From Gadus chalcogrammus (lineage: Eukaryota > Chordata > Actinopteri > Gadiformes > Gadidae), in the NCBI RefSeq assembly GCF_026213295.1, contig NC_079417.1:899575-963574 (forward strand): 64,000 bases of DNA, in the 5' to 3' direction. Under the pieces are notes generated by a model, which ran no database searches, was not told where the DNA came from, and worked only from the letters and a program-made list of their open reading frames with translations. Position 1 is the first letter of the stretch. Every line of letters begins with the position of its first letter. This document shows positions 45,411-56,057 of the stretch, in pieces. The position numbers and the translations under genes are program-made.

Positions 45411-46848
45411 GGGTAACAAAGGTCCACGCTCTGCTCCACCTCGGTGTCTCCTACCGGCCGCCTCCAGACAAAAGGACGCAGCTGTTGAAAACCCGGTTTA
45501 CTTAAAGAGTTTTGCATACGATGCTGGCCGGGCGCTTCATGCTGCCGTCTCCGGGGGGTCCCTGCTGAGCGTGTGCAGTGACGGCCGCTTTAGCCGCAGA
45601 TCCATTACTCAATGTGCAGCACGGTGCGGCCCCGCCCCCCACCCGCCCAACCGGTCCCAGGGGCCAATCAGACTCGGCCAGGTGTGGCTGCTGGGCCCAG
45701 ACCCCATCCACACACTCCCACAAATGTATTACTAGTACAGACTACCACTAACTATTTACAAGAAATTGAAAAGTGGATTTGCCTCGGCCTGGCCTTGGAG
45801 TGCCCTGCTATTGCAAGACACATTTTGAAAACACATTTCATGGATTATAATAATCATCAACTTGAAATGCCATATAGAGGTGAATTCAAAACGAACTAAT
45901 TCAAATGACCTTGTTTTGAAAGTATACCATTGTAATGCGATGAATTCAAGGTTGTTAACATTTACATATACAATGTTCACTGCCTTTTAAAATTCAAAAC
46001 ATCAGTGTCAGGGATTTGCATCCTTGACATTCCACCACAACCGAGAATCCTCCAGTACAGATACGGTCAAACCAGGCCTCCCTGCAGTGCTGCACCGGGG
46101 CAAGCAGCCAATGGTAAGAGATAACCAACTCCCACTAAAACCAGTTCAGTATAATGAAGTGCAAGAGTCACATCTTCTATGGCCTGTACGACTCATCAGG
46201 GATCCGCTGGGAGTAGCAGCACCCATTGATTTGACAATTTGCCCTCGACTTTCGGTCAAAGCTGTCATAATAATAACAACATTTGTCCCAACCTTTCTGC
46301 CGTATTAAGTTTCCGTCCTATTCACTACTTCGATATTGATATTAATAATGAATAATAATAATATCTTTTATGGGTCCTGAGGCACTTGCCCCTGTTGCCC
46401 CCTCCCCCCCCCCCCTCTTGGCCCCTGTAAGTACATTGTGTGTTTGTTTGTGTGTATTTCCATCAATTCTATTCAACTTAATTTAATTATGCAGAGTACA
46501 TTAACTATGAATGCAGTAAAGCTGCTCTAGATATACAGGAAGCGTACGAGCTACAGCAGTGTTACAGCAAAGCAATGCCATGTGTCGTACAAGACGTACA
46601 CTGTTGTGACCCCCCGGGCCTGGTAACCAGGGAGACCACGGCCCCTCTGAGGGACCCCCTCCAGCGCGGAGACTGGTAGAGGAGGATGCCGTGTCAGAGG
46701 CAGGAGGCAGCGCGGCCCAGCTCTGGGGCCAGTGACTCAGTGTGGTTTCCCGTCCACGCCTACATCACGCTGGAGGCTTCCGGTTCAACGAATGCCTTCG
46801 TGTGGTAGTCCCTGCTTTAGTTTCTGTCAAGTTCATGTACCCTCAAGG

Positions 46849-46992
46849 AAGCCCATGTCAGATCTATAGTTAGAGCTGTGCCCATGTCAGATCTATAGTT
46901 AGAGCTGTGCCCATGTCAGATCTATAGTTAGAGCCCATGTCAGATCTATAGTTAGAGCTGTGCCCATGTCAGATCTATAGTTATAGTTAGTC
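46849..46992. repeat. 29-bp minisatellite
   Basis: CCCATGTCAGATCTATAGTT + AGAGCTGTG, about five copies, one lacking GCTGTG. Confidence 0.93.
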
Positions 46993-47144
46993 AGGTCTTT
47001 GGGGTCACAGGTCTTGGAGTCACAGGTCTTTGGGGTCACAGGTCTTGGGCCAAAGGTCGTCTGGGAGGCGGGAGGGGGTGTCGCTTTGGCAGGGGGGGGA
47101 TGGAAGGGGGGACATGTGGAGGTCATCGACAATGGAGGAGGGTG

Positions 47145-47510
47145 TGTCAATGGGGCAGGGAGGGTCTTGATGGGGGAGGGAGGGTCTTGATGGGGGAGGG
47201 AGGGTCTTGATGGGGCAGGGAGGGTCTTGATGGGGCAGGGAGGGTCTTGATGGGGCAGGGAGGGTCTTGATGGGGGAGGGAGGGTCTTGATGGGGCAGGG
47301 AGGGTCTTGATGGGGCAGGGAGGGTCTTGATGGGGCAGGGAGGGTCTTGATGGGGGAGGGAGGGTCTTGATGGGGGAGGGAGGGTCTTGATGGGGGAGGG
47401 AGGTTCTTGATGGGGCAGGGAGGGTCTTGATGGGGCAGGGAGGGTCTTGATGGGGCAGGGAGGGTCTTGATGGGGGAGGGAGGTTCTTGAAGGGGGAGGG
47501 TGTGTGAATG
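47145..47510. repeat. 20-bp minisatellite
   Basis: GGGAGGGTCTTGATGGGGCA, about 17 copies, with a GGGGGA variant class. Confidence 0.96.
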
Positions 47511-47569
47511 GGGGAGGGGTAGGTTGGAAGGGTGGAGAGGTTACTGTTGTTTTGACGTTACAGACATAC

Positions 47570-47613
47570 AGATACATACTTAAATACACACATACATACA
47601 CACACACGTACAC

Positions 47614-47652
<39 letters not shown>

Positions 47653-47673
47653 TACATACATACATACACACAC

Positions 47674-47716
<43 letters not shown>

Positions 47717-47740
47717 TACATACACACATACATACTGTCG
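47570..47740. repeat. (AC)n/(ACAT)n microsatellite
   Basis: Mixed CA and ACAT repeats. Confidence 0.95.
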
Positions 47741-47864
47741 GGTAAGATTGATTCATCTGTGTCCTGAAGACGCAGATAGGTTGCCTCTTGTTGCCTCCTA
47801 AGGAAATGAGGAGTCACGTAGGCTTAACCAGATTGTCATGTAGGCGTTCATCCTAAAGTTATCC

Positions 47865-48245
47865 TGTGCAATGACGGATTACCGCATGGGCAAAGTGGGC
47901 CCATGTCCAGGGCCCTGGCCAATGGGGGGGCCCTTGATATATACATATATATTTATTTATTTTCTTAAAAATAATTCAAATGACCAAGACTTTGGTCATG
48001 AAAGGATTTGAATGTTTTTGATTTGCAAAATAAATACATCACATTTAAAAAATAAAATAACGTGACGTGACGTCAATGTCATAGTGCTTGGTCAACGGCC
48101 AATTCCACAGTGAAAATGGAGAAACGCGTGCTAAGCGGGTCGGCATAGCGTAAACGAGAGAAAGAAAAATAGACCAAAGATACTACCCTGGTACAACAAA
48201 TACCGTCGATTTTTTAGGTGCTTTTTTTTTTTTTTCATGATATTA
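47865..48245. repeat. Dispersed hAT-like repeat fragment
   Basis: ATGACGGATTACCGCATGGG at the left, with GGCCCTGGCCAATGGGGGGG, followed by AT-rich DNA and CGTGACGTGACGTCAATGTC. The opening motif is a known style of fish DNA-transposon terminus. Right boundary not seen. Confidence 0.4.
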
Positions 48246-48644
48246 ACCTGACAGATTAGTTAAAGTTCTGCCGTTAAGACGAGCGGAAGGCACTATGCAT
48301 GCCCGCAGCCGCAGGGTTAGATAATCTCTCTCCTGGCTGCGCGCTGCATTATAATGTGTGTGATTGTTGATTGCATGAGTCATTATATGCGACCCAGTTC
48401 GGTGTGCTAGTGCGTGTATCTGCGTGTTGGCAGGGTACCATGGCTGTTTGTGTCCAGGCCCGTGGTCATGTTGATCCGTCCTTGATCCCGTGAGACGTGC
48501 TGGCCGTGTGGGCATGAGTCCTGAGGCATAGGCCTGCGTTAAGGTCAGCCAGGTTGAAGGTTCGGATGGAGTTCAATGCAGAACAATGGAAGTGAAGGTT
48601 AGTGCGAGGGGTTCGGGGGCTGCTTCAGTCAAACAAGAAGTAAC

Positions 48645-49062
48645 TATTGGAGAAATTAACCATTAGGCCTATTTTTTATGTTAACTATGAGTATTATCAG
48701 GCCTATATATCATATAGATACATTAATAGTGGAAAGCAGCTAAATCACCTCTGAATTCATGGGAAAGACTTGACACGGCGCCAGAGAGTCTGGGGTCAAG
48801 GCGTACTGATGTCAACGGTGTTTACATTAGATTAGCTGCGGATGTTGAACACATAATTAAAGTAATGAATGGCTGACCGGGGAATAGCTTGGTGTGTGAG
48901 AATAAAAAGGCCAGGATCTTATGATCTTATGATCGGCAGTGCTTTGCAAACTGTTCGGTCTTGTTGTTGCTTGTTCAACAATTAAGTATGATGCCATACT
49001 TGCTCCGGACTCCTCGATTCCTCACGCTCTCTTTGTTAGTTGAAGCGGTTATTTTCTGCCAC
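48645..49062 (+). mobile_element. LTR-like element, copy 3
   Basis: Left end TATTGGAGAAATTAACCATT, then TTAACTATGAGTATTATCAG, and right end CGGTTATTTTCTGCCAC. Flanks GTAAC and ATAAC match at four of five bases. Confidence 0.55.
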
Positions 49063-49905
49063 ATAACTCGTCAGTGTCATCTGTGTTCATAATAGGTATG
49101 CAGGAACCAGCTGTGTACGCCAAGGTCAACAACGCATCGAGAGGGGAGGTAGCTTAGAAATAAGGCTGAACAACCGGCAAGGAAGGATTCCTCCCGCAGC
49201 CTCTCGGGGCAGCACAGGCCACCTGCCATTGGAACAAAGGCAATAGACCATTCCGACCGCAAGGAAAGATTGGGACACTCTCTCCTTCTCCCCAATCCCA
49301 AGGACCATCCACCATTGGAAAGAGGTAGAATTTGAGAGCAAAATTACTTAGATAATGCCAAGCTAGATATTCTCATTATGTGCAACAGAGGTCTTTTTTT
49401 ACTTTTTTATTAGAAATATCCTAGACAGCATATTACTAGCTGTTGCCGCGTGTGTTCTATTAGACTTTTTTGATAGTTTTTTTTGCTTGCTGCAATGTTC
49501 CCAATATTAGAATAATAGAAGAATAAGAGTAGCGCTTTGTGATTAGTCAACAGAGTCAGTACTCAGTATAAGCATCGTGGATCTCAGAGGTTACTTAGTC
49601 GAAATCAAAGAAACATTTCCCGAGAGTTAGTTATTTCCAAACTCTTAAACAATCCTAGCAAACTTCCAAGTGCATGGATCCCAGGGGAGAGCTGTCCCAC
49701 GGACGCGGTCGGCAGCCGCGGCCCTGGTCTGGGATCGGCTCAGGGGTGGGGCGCTGGAGCCAGCGGGGTAGGGGTCTGGAGCCAGCGGGGTAGGGTCTGG
49801 TGAACACCATAGTGAGGGGCGGCGAGTCTCCCCACCGACCTGTTGACAACCGCTACTGGATACAGGGTTCACTAAATCCTCCTCCCTGAGGCGGTAGAGT
49901 CGACG
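49063..49905. other. No gene seen
   Basis: AT-rich DNA, then a GC-richer patch (49660-49860) with a short repeat GGAGCCAGCGGGGTAGGG (two copies). The open frames here have no recognisable domain. Confidence 0.35.
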
Positions 49906-49907
49906 GA

Positions 49908-50182
49908 TCTACAAACACACATACACACATACACACGTACACACGTACACACACACACACACACGTATAAACATACACACGTATACACGTACACACATAC
50001 ACACGTACACACGTACACACACACACACACACGTATAAACATACACACGTACACACATACACACGTACACACGTACACACATACACACACACACACGTAT
50101 AAACATACACACGTATACACGTACACACATACACACGTACACACGTACACACGTACACACATACACACATACACACATACAT
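49908..50182. repeat. (AC)n/(ACGT) compound microsatellite
   Basis: ATACACACGTACACACGTAC blocks interleaved with ACACACGTATAAACATACAC, three higher-order copies. Confidence 0.95.
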
Positions 50183-50455
50183 GCTGCAGGCGATCATGGA
50201 CAATCCCTCTCACCCTCTCTGCACCGAGCTGGGGCAACTCAGGAGCACATTCAGCCACAGACTCTCTCAGCCACGTGCCTCAAAGCGCTTGGGGGGCTCT
50301 TTCATCCCATCAGCTATCAGATTCTATAACACCTCAGCCCCCCGCTCCCAACGTCCCCAAAGCCCCAACAGCTCCTTTATCCAGACCTGTTTAAGGACTA
50401 AACCCCACACCTCAGGACTGACTGTTGTTAACCTTGCTACTTGTTATAATGGAAG
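50183..50455 (+). pseudogene. 3' end of a non-LTR retrotransposon (LINE) ORF
   Basis: The + frame reads LQAIMDNPSHPLCTELGQLR, then SHRLSQPRASKRLGGSFIPS and AIRFYNTS. This N-P-x-HPL .. F-x-P-x-AIR-x-YN pattern is the usual C-terminus downstream of the reverse transcriptase in L2/CR1-type fish LINEs. No RT domain precedes it, so it is a 5'-truncated dead copy. Confidence 0.6.
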
Positions 50456-50991
50456 AAAATAACCCTACATTTGATGGTAAAGTATGATTATTATTGGGCC
50501 TATAAAACATATAGATACTTTAATGGTAGAAGGTAGCAAACCTAAGTTAGGTTTGACATGGCGCCAGGGAGCAAGTTCACTCTGTTCCTATCTTGTGTGC
50601 TTTTTCAAGGGTAAAGCTCACATGTACACCCTCGTTCCTTATGCATAATGGTTGATGTATGTACAAGGGTAAAGCTGTGAACTGGAAAAATATGCTATGG
50701 AGACCAACATTTGTGGTTAATGAGTGGTCAAGGGTAAAGCTGTGAGATGGAAAATGTGCTATGCAAATCAACATTTTATGCAAATCTGACCTCATAATAT
50801 GTAAGGATTGGGTATATAAGGAGCAGGACGAGAATCATTCTGGAGTGTCTTTGCAAACTCACGCGGCTTTGTTGTTGCTTGCTTACGGGTTACAATAAAG
50901 TCTCTGTCGATACTTGATCCGGACTCTCCGATTCCTCATGTTTTTAGTTAATTGAAGTGAAGGTAATTCGGTCATAGATTCCACGACATTA
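50456..50991 (+). mobile_element. LTR-like element, copy 4, inserted in the LINE tail
   Basis: Left end TAATGGAAGAAAATAACCCT, then GATTATTATTGGGCCTATAA. GGGTATATAAGGAGCAGGAC (TATA-type) and ACAATAAAGTCTCTGTCGAT (poly(A) signal) follow, and the right end is CGGTCATAGATTCCAC. It separates the LINE coding end from its tail. Confidence 0.55.
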
Positions 50992-51308
50992 TTTATTATT
51001 TATTTTTTCCATTAGCTCAGGAACCCTGCACATTTGGCACATTTATATTTATACTTACATCATACATCATATTTCATCATATCTATTTATTTATTTACTT
51101 AACACACAGGTCAGATACAAACAGACAGTTACATGCATATAGTATGTTTATTTTATCTTATTCAAATAGTTTTGTTCTATAATTTTATTTCAAATTAGTA
51201 CATTTATTGTATATATAGTTTTCGCACTTCTCTTTTCCCACTGTACTGATGGTCACCTGTGAATTTCTCCCAAGGGGGATTAATAAAGGACTATCTTATC
51301 TTATCTTA
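50992..51308 (+). mobile_element. LINE 3' UTR and tail
   Basis: AT-rich sequence ends CACCTGTGAATTTCTCCCAA then GGGGGATTAATAAAGGACTA and TCTTATCTTATCTTA, the standard tail of L2/CR1-like fish LINEs. It continues the fragment at 50183-50455. Confidence 0.65.
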
Positions 51309-51575
<267 letters not shown>

Positions 51576-51929
51576 ATAGGTTCTGCTCTCTGCTATCACT
51601 TGGTCAGAATAAACTCCGTTCCCTCTAAAGATGTTTCCTCATAGCTTCTAACAGTCTGCTGTGCAGCCTGCTTTCTTCTTATCAACCTTTTGAATGTTGT
51701 CCCTGAAGTCCAGATGTCTAGTCCCTTCTGAACTCTGTTTCACATCTCTACTCCCGTGGGGGGGGGGGGGGGGGTCTCTGAGTCAGCAGTCTGTTTAACC
51801 CCTGGCTCTTCTCAGGATCATTTAGATCATGTACATTGATTGGTTCTCTGCCTTATTGGAGCCGTTAACATCTTGGTGCTCCTCGTCTATAGGAACATAG
51901 ATGGATGAGGATGGACGACCGAGGAAGAG

Positions 51930-52402
51930 GATAGTTAGAACACTATGGATAGATATAGGATAGTTATAACACTGGATAGAGGATAGTTATAACACTGGAT
52001 AGAGGATAGTTATAACACTGGATAGATAGAGGATAGTTATAACACTGGATAGATAGAGGATAGTTATAACACTATGGATAGAGGATAGTTATAACACTGG
52101 ATAGAGGATAGTTATAACACTGGATAGATAGAGGATAGTTATAACACTGGATAGATATACGATAGTTATAACACTGGATAGAGGATAGTTATAACACTGG
52201 ATAGAGGATAGTTATAACACTGGATAGATAGAGGATAGTTATAACACTGGATAGAGGATAGTTATAACACTGGATAGATAGAGGATAGTTATAACACTAT
52301 GGATATAGGATAGTTTTAACACTGGATAGAGGATAGTTATAACACTATGGATAGATATAGGATAGTTATAACACTGGATAGAGGATAGTTATAACACTGG
52401 AT
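51930..52402. repeat. 19-25-bp minisatellite
   Basis: GGATAGAGGATAGTTATAAC + ACT, about 20 copies with extra GATA insertions. Confidence 0.95.
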
Positions 52403-55400
52403 AAATAAGTCTTAAGTCCAAGGCCCATCATCATGTATGAATGTAAGTTTATGTTAAGTGATACTGTTCGTATCAAAGAGGGGAGTGTGGAACATACCAT
52501 CACTAAACGCCATATAAGGGCGTAGAGTGAAGGAGCTAGGCTAGTACCCGGTATCTAGCTGCTAATGAAAGACTATGTATGGGCGTTTGTGTACCCAAAC
52601 GAAAGAGGATATAGATAAGATGATATAGATAGACTGAGCTTTCTGCTGTGTGGTTCACATGGCCTACTTAGAGGAAGACTATATATTCTAACATACGCAC
52701 TGCCATTATAATAATCTCATATTTATTTATCTGTTATCTATTTTTATTATTTAAACTTTATTCCTTGCCCTGAAAGAGTTCCTTCTCTGAGTGACAGACG
52801 TCATGAGGGTTTGTGCGGTGAACATACAGACACTTTGTCTCAGTATACATGAGGCTGCATTAAGAGGACGACTAGGGGAATTCTGTATTCTGTTTAGTTT
52901 GATGAGCCGTCACTCTGTCCCAACGGTCCTCATTAGTCATGGCCATAAGAGATCACTCTCTCAGATTCAGCTATGGATACGACTTGTGTAGAGTAGCACC
53001 GTGTGCAGTCCTTCTCTGCACTCTCGGGGGTCTGCCTGAACCAGATCGTATTAAACCACTGCTGTAGCAAGCTGGTCAGAGACAAGACGATTGGGAGAAA
53101 TTAAAATAGGTTTCAAGGAAGTTTAATCATGATCTTGCCCACTTGAATGAAATAAGTGTGGCAAAAGTCAACGAAGGCCTACATTCTGAGGGTCATCCAC
53201 GTGTTACTCATTCACCTACTGCTGCTCTGATGAACCGCTTAGTGAGCTAACTCCCGGTAGAGCCCTGGGGCGTTAAAACGCTCTGTACCGGTCTCCCCCC
53301 ATCCTGAGAGGAGGAGATGGGGGCTTTATGATGGCCACAATAAAGGAAGGAGACCCTGACAGGGCTCTCCATTGTTTAGCTCCGCTGTCCCCAGACTTTG
53401 ATCACAATCACACAGCCCTCTCTCTACAGCAGTCAGCCGGCCCCCTGTGGATTCCTCGTCTGAGCCAGAGGCGTCTGCCTCTTGAAGCTGGAGTGGCCAA
53501 TCCTCTCCTTGAAGGTTCTCAGGGTCGATAGTCTGAGACAGGTGGGAGGAAACACCTCTGAAGTGAACTGACGCCCCGGCCACACGGGCAAAAACTATCT
53601 TTCCCCCTCTGCTTTCCTTTGATGCGTTTCAGGAATATCTCCGTAAAGACGGACTCATTGCGAAAAACGCATCGAGCTGTAGAAACGCTGTAGTGCATAT
53701 TCAAGCTGGAGATTTACACCTTACGAGTCGTACAGGTGGGCACACCAAACAAATGGATAGCACCATCGGTGTGTGTAGGAGACACGAACCTCAGTCTGCT
53801 GTGTGTCCACCTGGTAGGTGACGTGGTTTCATCAAAACATCTCCATGCATGGTGGAACAATATTAACTTTGGGATTAGCCCTACTGAGTTCTCAGACTCA
53901 TAGCAGGAGATGGTCTTAAAAATAGTAATTAGCATTGTGTTGCATTTTACCCGAGCTATCTTTGTTGGGAATGGGTTAACCGGGTGATGGTTAGTGCTTG
54001 GCACTTGGTTCTATGAACATCCTTACTTTACCGACAGAGATATATTATTGTCTGCTAACCGCCCTGAATGTAAATGTGAATATATGGCCCTCTAGTGGTG
54101 GCAAGCAGCGCAACCTGCTAACCATCAGATTCTGCACGTCTATACATTAGGGATCCGTCATTTATTATGAAATAAACAAAGTCTTTTTCAATTCCCAGAT
54201 TATCATATCCATTTCCACCTTCCAAGGAGGTGTTTATCACCTGCATGTAGTTTGCGTGTGCGTGTGCGTGTGTGTGTGCGTGTGTGTGTGTGTGTCAGGC
54301 AATGCGCCAGGATTCCAGTTGTGGATGGACCAGACCAATGTGGGTGGTCCTTAAATTAAAAACGTTATTAAATCCTTGTTTAACCTAATACAAATGACTG
54401 ACTAATATACTGTTATATTATCTGTTCATAATAGCTTGATGCTTTTTAAATATTTTGTTGCATTGTAAAAAGTTTCGGTGCATAGGACGGACCTGTCCGC
54501 GATCGCTCCTTAGGCCTTTTTACACTGCCTAGCCGGTTCGGCCGCGGCTTGGCACGAAGGAACGTTCTCTGCGTGTTTTTTCGTAGATCGCACCATCTTT
54601 CAACGTCTTTGTTAAATGCGATGCGACTGCATCCCCTTCTCTCCCATGATGGTCAGCAGCTCGCGGATTTTACCGTCTCTCCAGTTAGAACTGCTCATGT
54701 TGATATCGCTGCCTTATTGTCTCTGTTGTAGAGACAACGCAGCGATCCTCTATCCAAGCCCCCCCCCCCCCCACCCCCGAATCGTCTAATCGCATTTATA
54801 TCAAAAATAAACCGCCAGTGGGTGTAGAGTCCGGGAGCTTAAAAATCGGTTCTGACAAAAGAAGAGCGCTTTTGGAATCTCATTACGCACCATACCTGGC
54901 TGTGCTTTAGCGCGTCACTCTGTAGACCTAAGGCCTATAGACTGTAAAAGTGGTCAGGAATCTAATATTTCCCACATAGTTTAGTTATGCTCATATAACA
55001 TGAGGCAGACTATTTCAGAATTCTGTTTAATTCTTTTAAGTTTTCAACAATATTTCGATATCATTAGCAACAGACTGAGCTTGGCTTATTATACAAAGAA
55101 GATGTATTCAAATTAGCCTAGCCTACTACGAGATAATAACTAATACAATAGCCTACCGCCAATTCACGGTCATCCACGAAGATAACAGCCCTTAACGCAA
55201 ATCGGATCAAGTTTCGATGTCAACAAAGATCGCTGTATTGAAAAAATAAAGCATTTCAAACGATTTTTATTTATTTTTTCAAAAAAAGTTTTGGGTGTAG
55301 GTCCGTCAGGCCCACCCATAACGCCATGCCAGGTGTGTGCATTGTTTCTCTGTAGTGTGTTTGATTTGACCGTAACTCACCACTGTAGCAGTGGAGTGGT

Positions 55401-55440
55401 TCTAAATCCTTCAATAATCCTTCAAATGAACACACTGAGG
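52403..55440. other. Gene-free stretch before S100
   Basis: Scattered repeat motifs: a (GT)n run at 54247-54296, GGCCTTTTTACACTGCCTAG near 54515 (DNA-transposon style), poly-C at 54760. Open frames are short and unrecognised. The missing 5' part of the TIF1-like gene could lie anywhere from 30.2 kb to here, but no RING exon was seen. Confidence 0.3.
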
Positions 55441-55460
55441 TCAACTTCTGCAAAACATGA

Positions 55461-55466
55461 TTTATT
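55461..55466 (-). terminator. S100 poly(A) signal
   Basis: AATAAA on the - strand, about 207 bp beyond the stop codon. Confidence 0.65.
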
Positions 55467-55672
55467 AGAAGGCAGAGAGCGATGTGGCTCAGAGCGCTCA
55501 CGTTATCAGACCCACACTCGGAGTCTGGGATCCGTCCTCACCGGTCCTGGCGTTGCCTGGATCCCCCGTCCAGCCTCGTCCCCGGGGTCACCCCAGGACC
55601 CGGTCCCCCCCCCCCCCCCCCCCGGTCTCTGCGACGGCCCCCGCGGTGGCAGCAAGAGGCAGAGGCGGGACC

Positions 55673-55845
55673 TCAGGAGATGCTGCAGCCACACATCATC
55701 TTCTTGTCTGGGGCGGCGGTGACCTGGTCGGTGGCCTGCTTCTGAACCAGCGCCCAGAAGTTCTCGAAGGTGATGTCCTGCCCCTCCTCCACGCCCATCT
55801 GCCTCAGGACCGTCTGGAGCCCCCCTTCCTCCCCCACAGTCTGGA

Positions 55846-55916
<71 letters not shown>

Positions 55917-55922
55917 ACGCGC

Positions 55923-55995
<73 letters not shown>

Positions 55996-56009
55996 CAGAC
56001 ACAGACACA

Positions 56010-56057
<48 letters not shown>

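Larger units (their letters stand above)
43991..46053. mobile_element. Foldback element with perfect 88-bp inverted repeats
   Basis: 44005-44092 and 45966-46053 are exact complements over 88 bp by my reading. The left arm is preceded by a hairpin, ATTCCACCACAACC .. GGTTGTGGTGGAAT (43991-44029). The approximately 1.87-kb interior has tandem repeats (44850-45140 and 45232-45410), a reversed teleost repeat core at 44650, poly-C, and GC-rich sequence around 45410-45720, but no recognised transposase. Confidence 0.7.

Noticed and set aside
45020..45735. Open frames on both strands near 45.4 kb (QQLRPFVWRRPVGDTE, FAYDAGRALHAAV)
   Set aside because: No family recognised, no consistent splice sites, and much of the length is a 22-bp minisatellite.
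47020..47817. 265-codon - strand Pro-rich frame
   Set aside because: Spans a 20-bp minisatellite and a CA microsatellite; 20 bp does not preserve a biological frame by unit, and no gene context exists.
53326..53583. - strand frame near 53.4 kb as a gene
   Set aside because: No recognisable domain, no splice partners, and a short isolated open frame.
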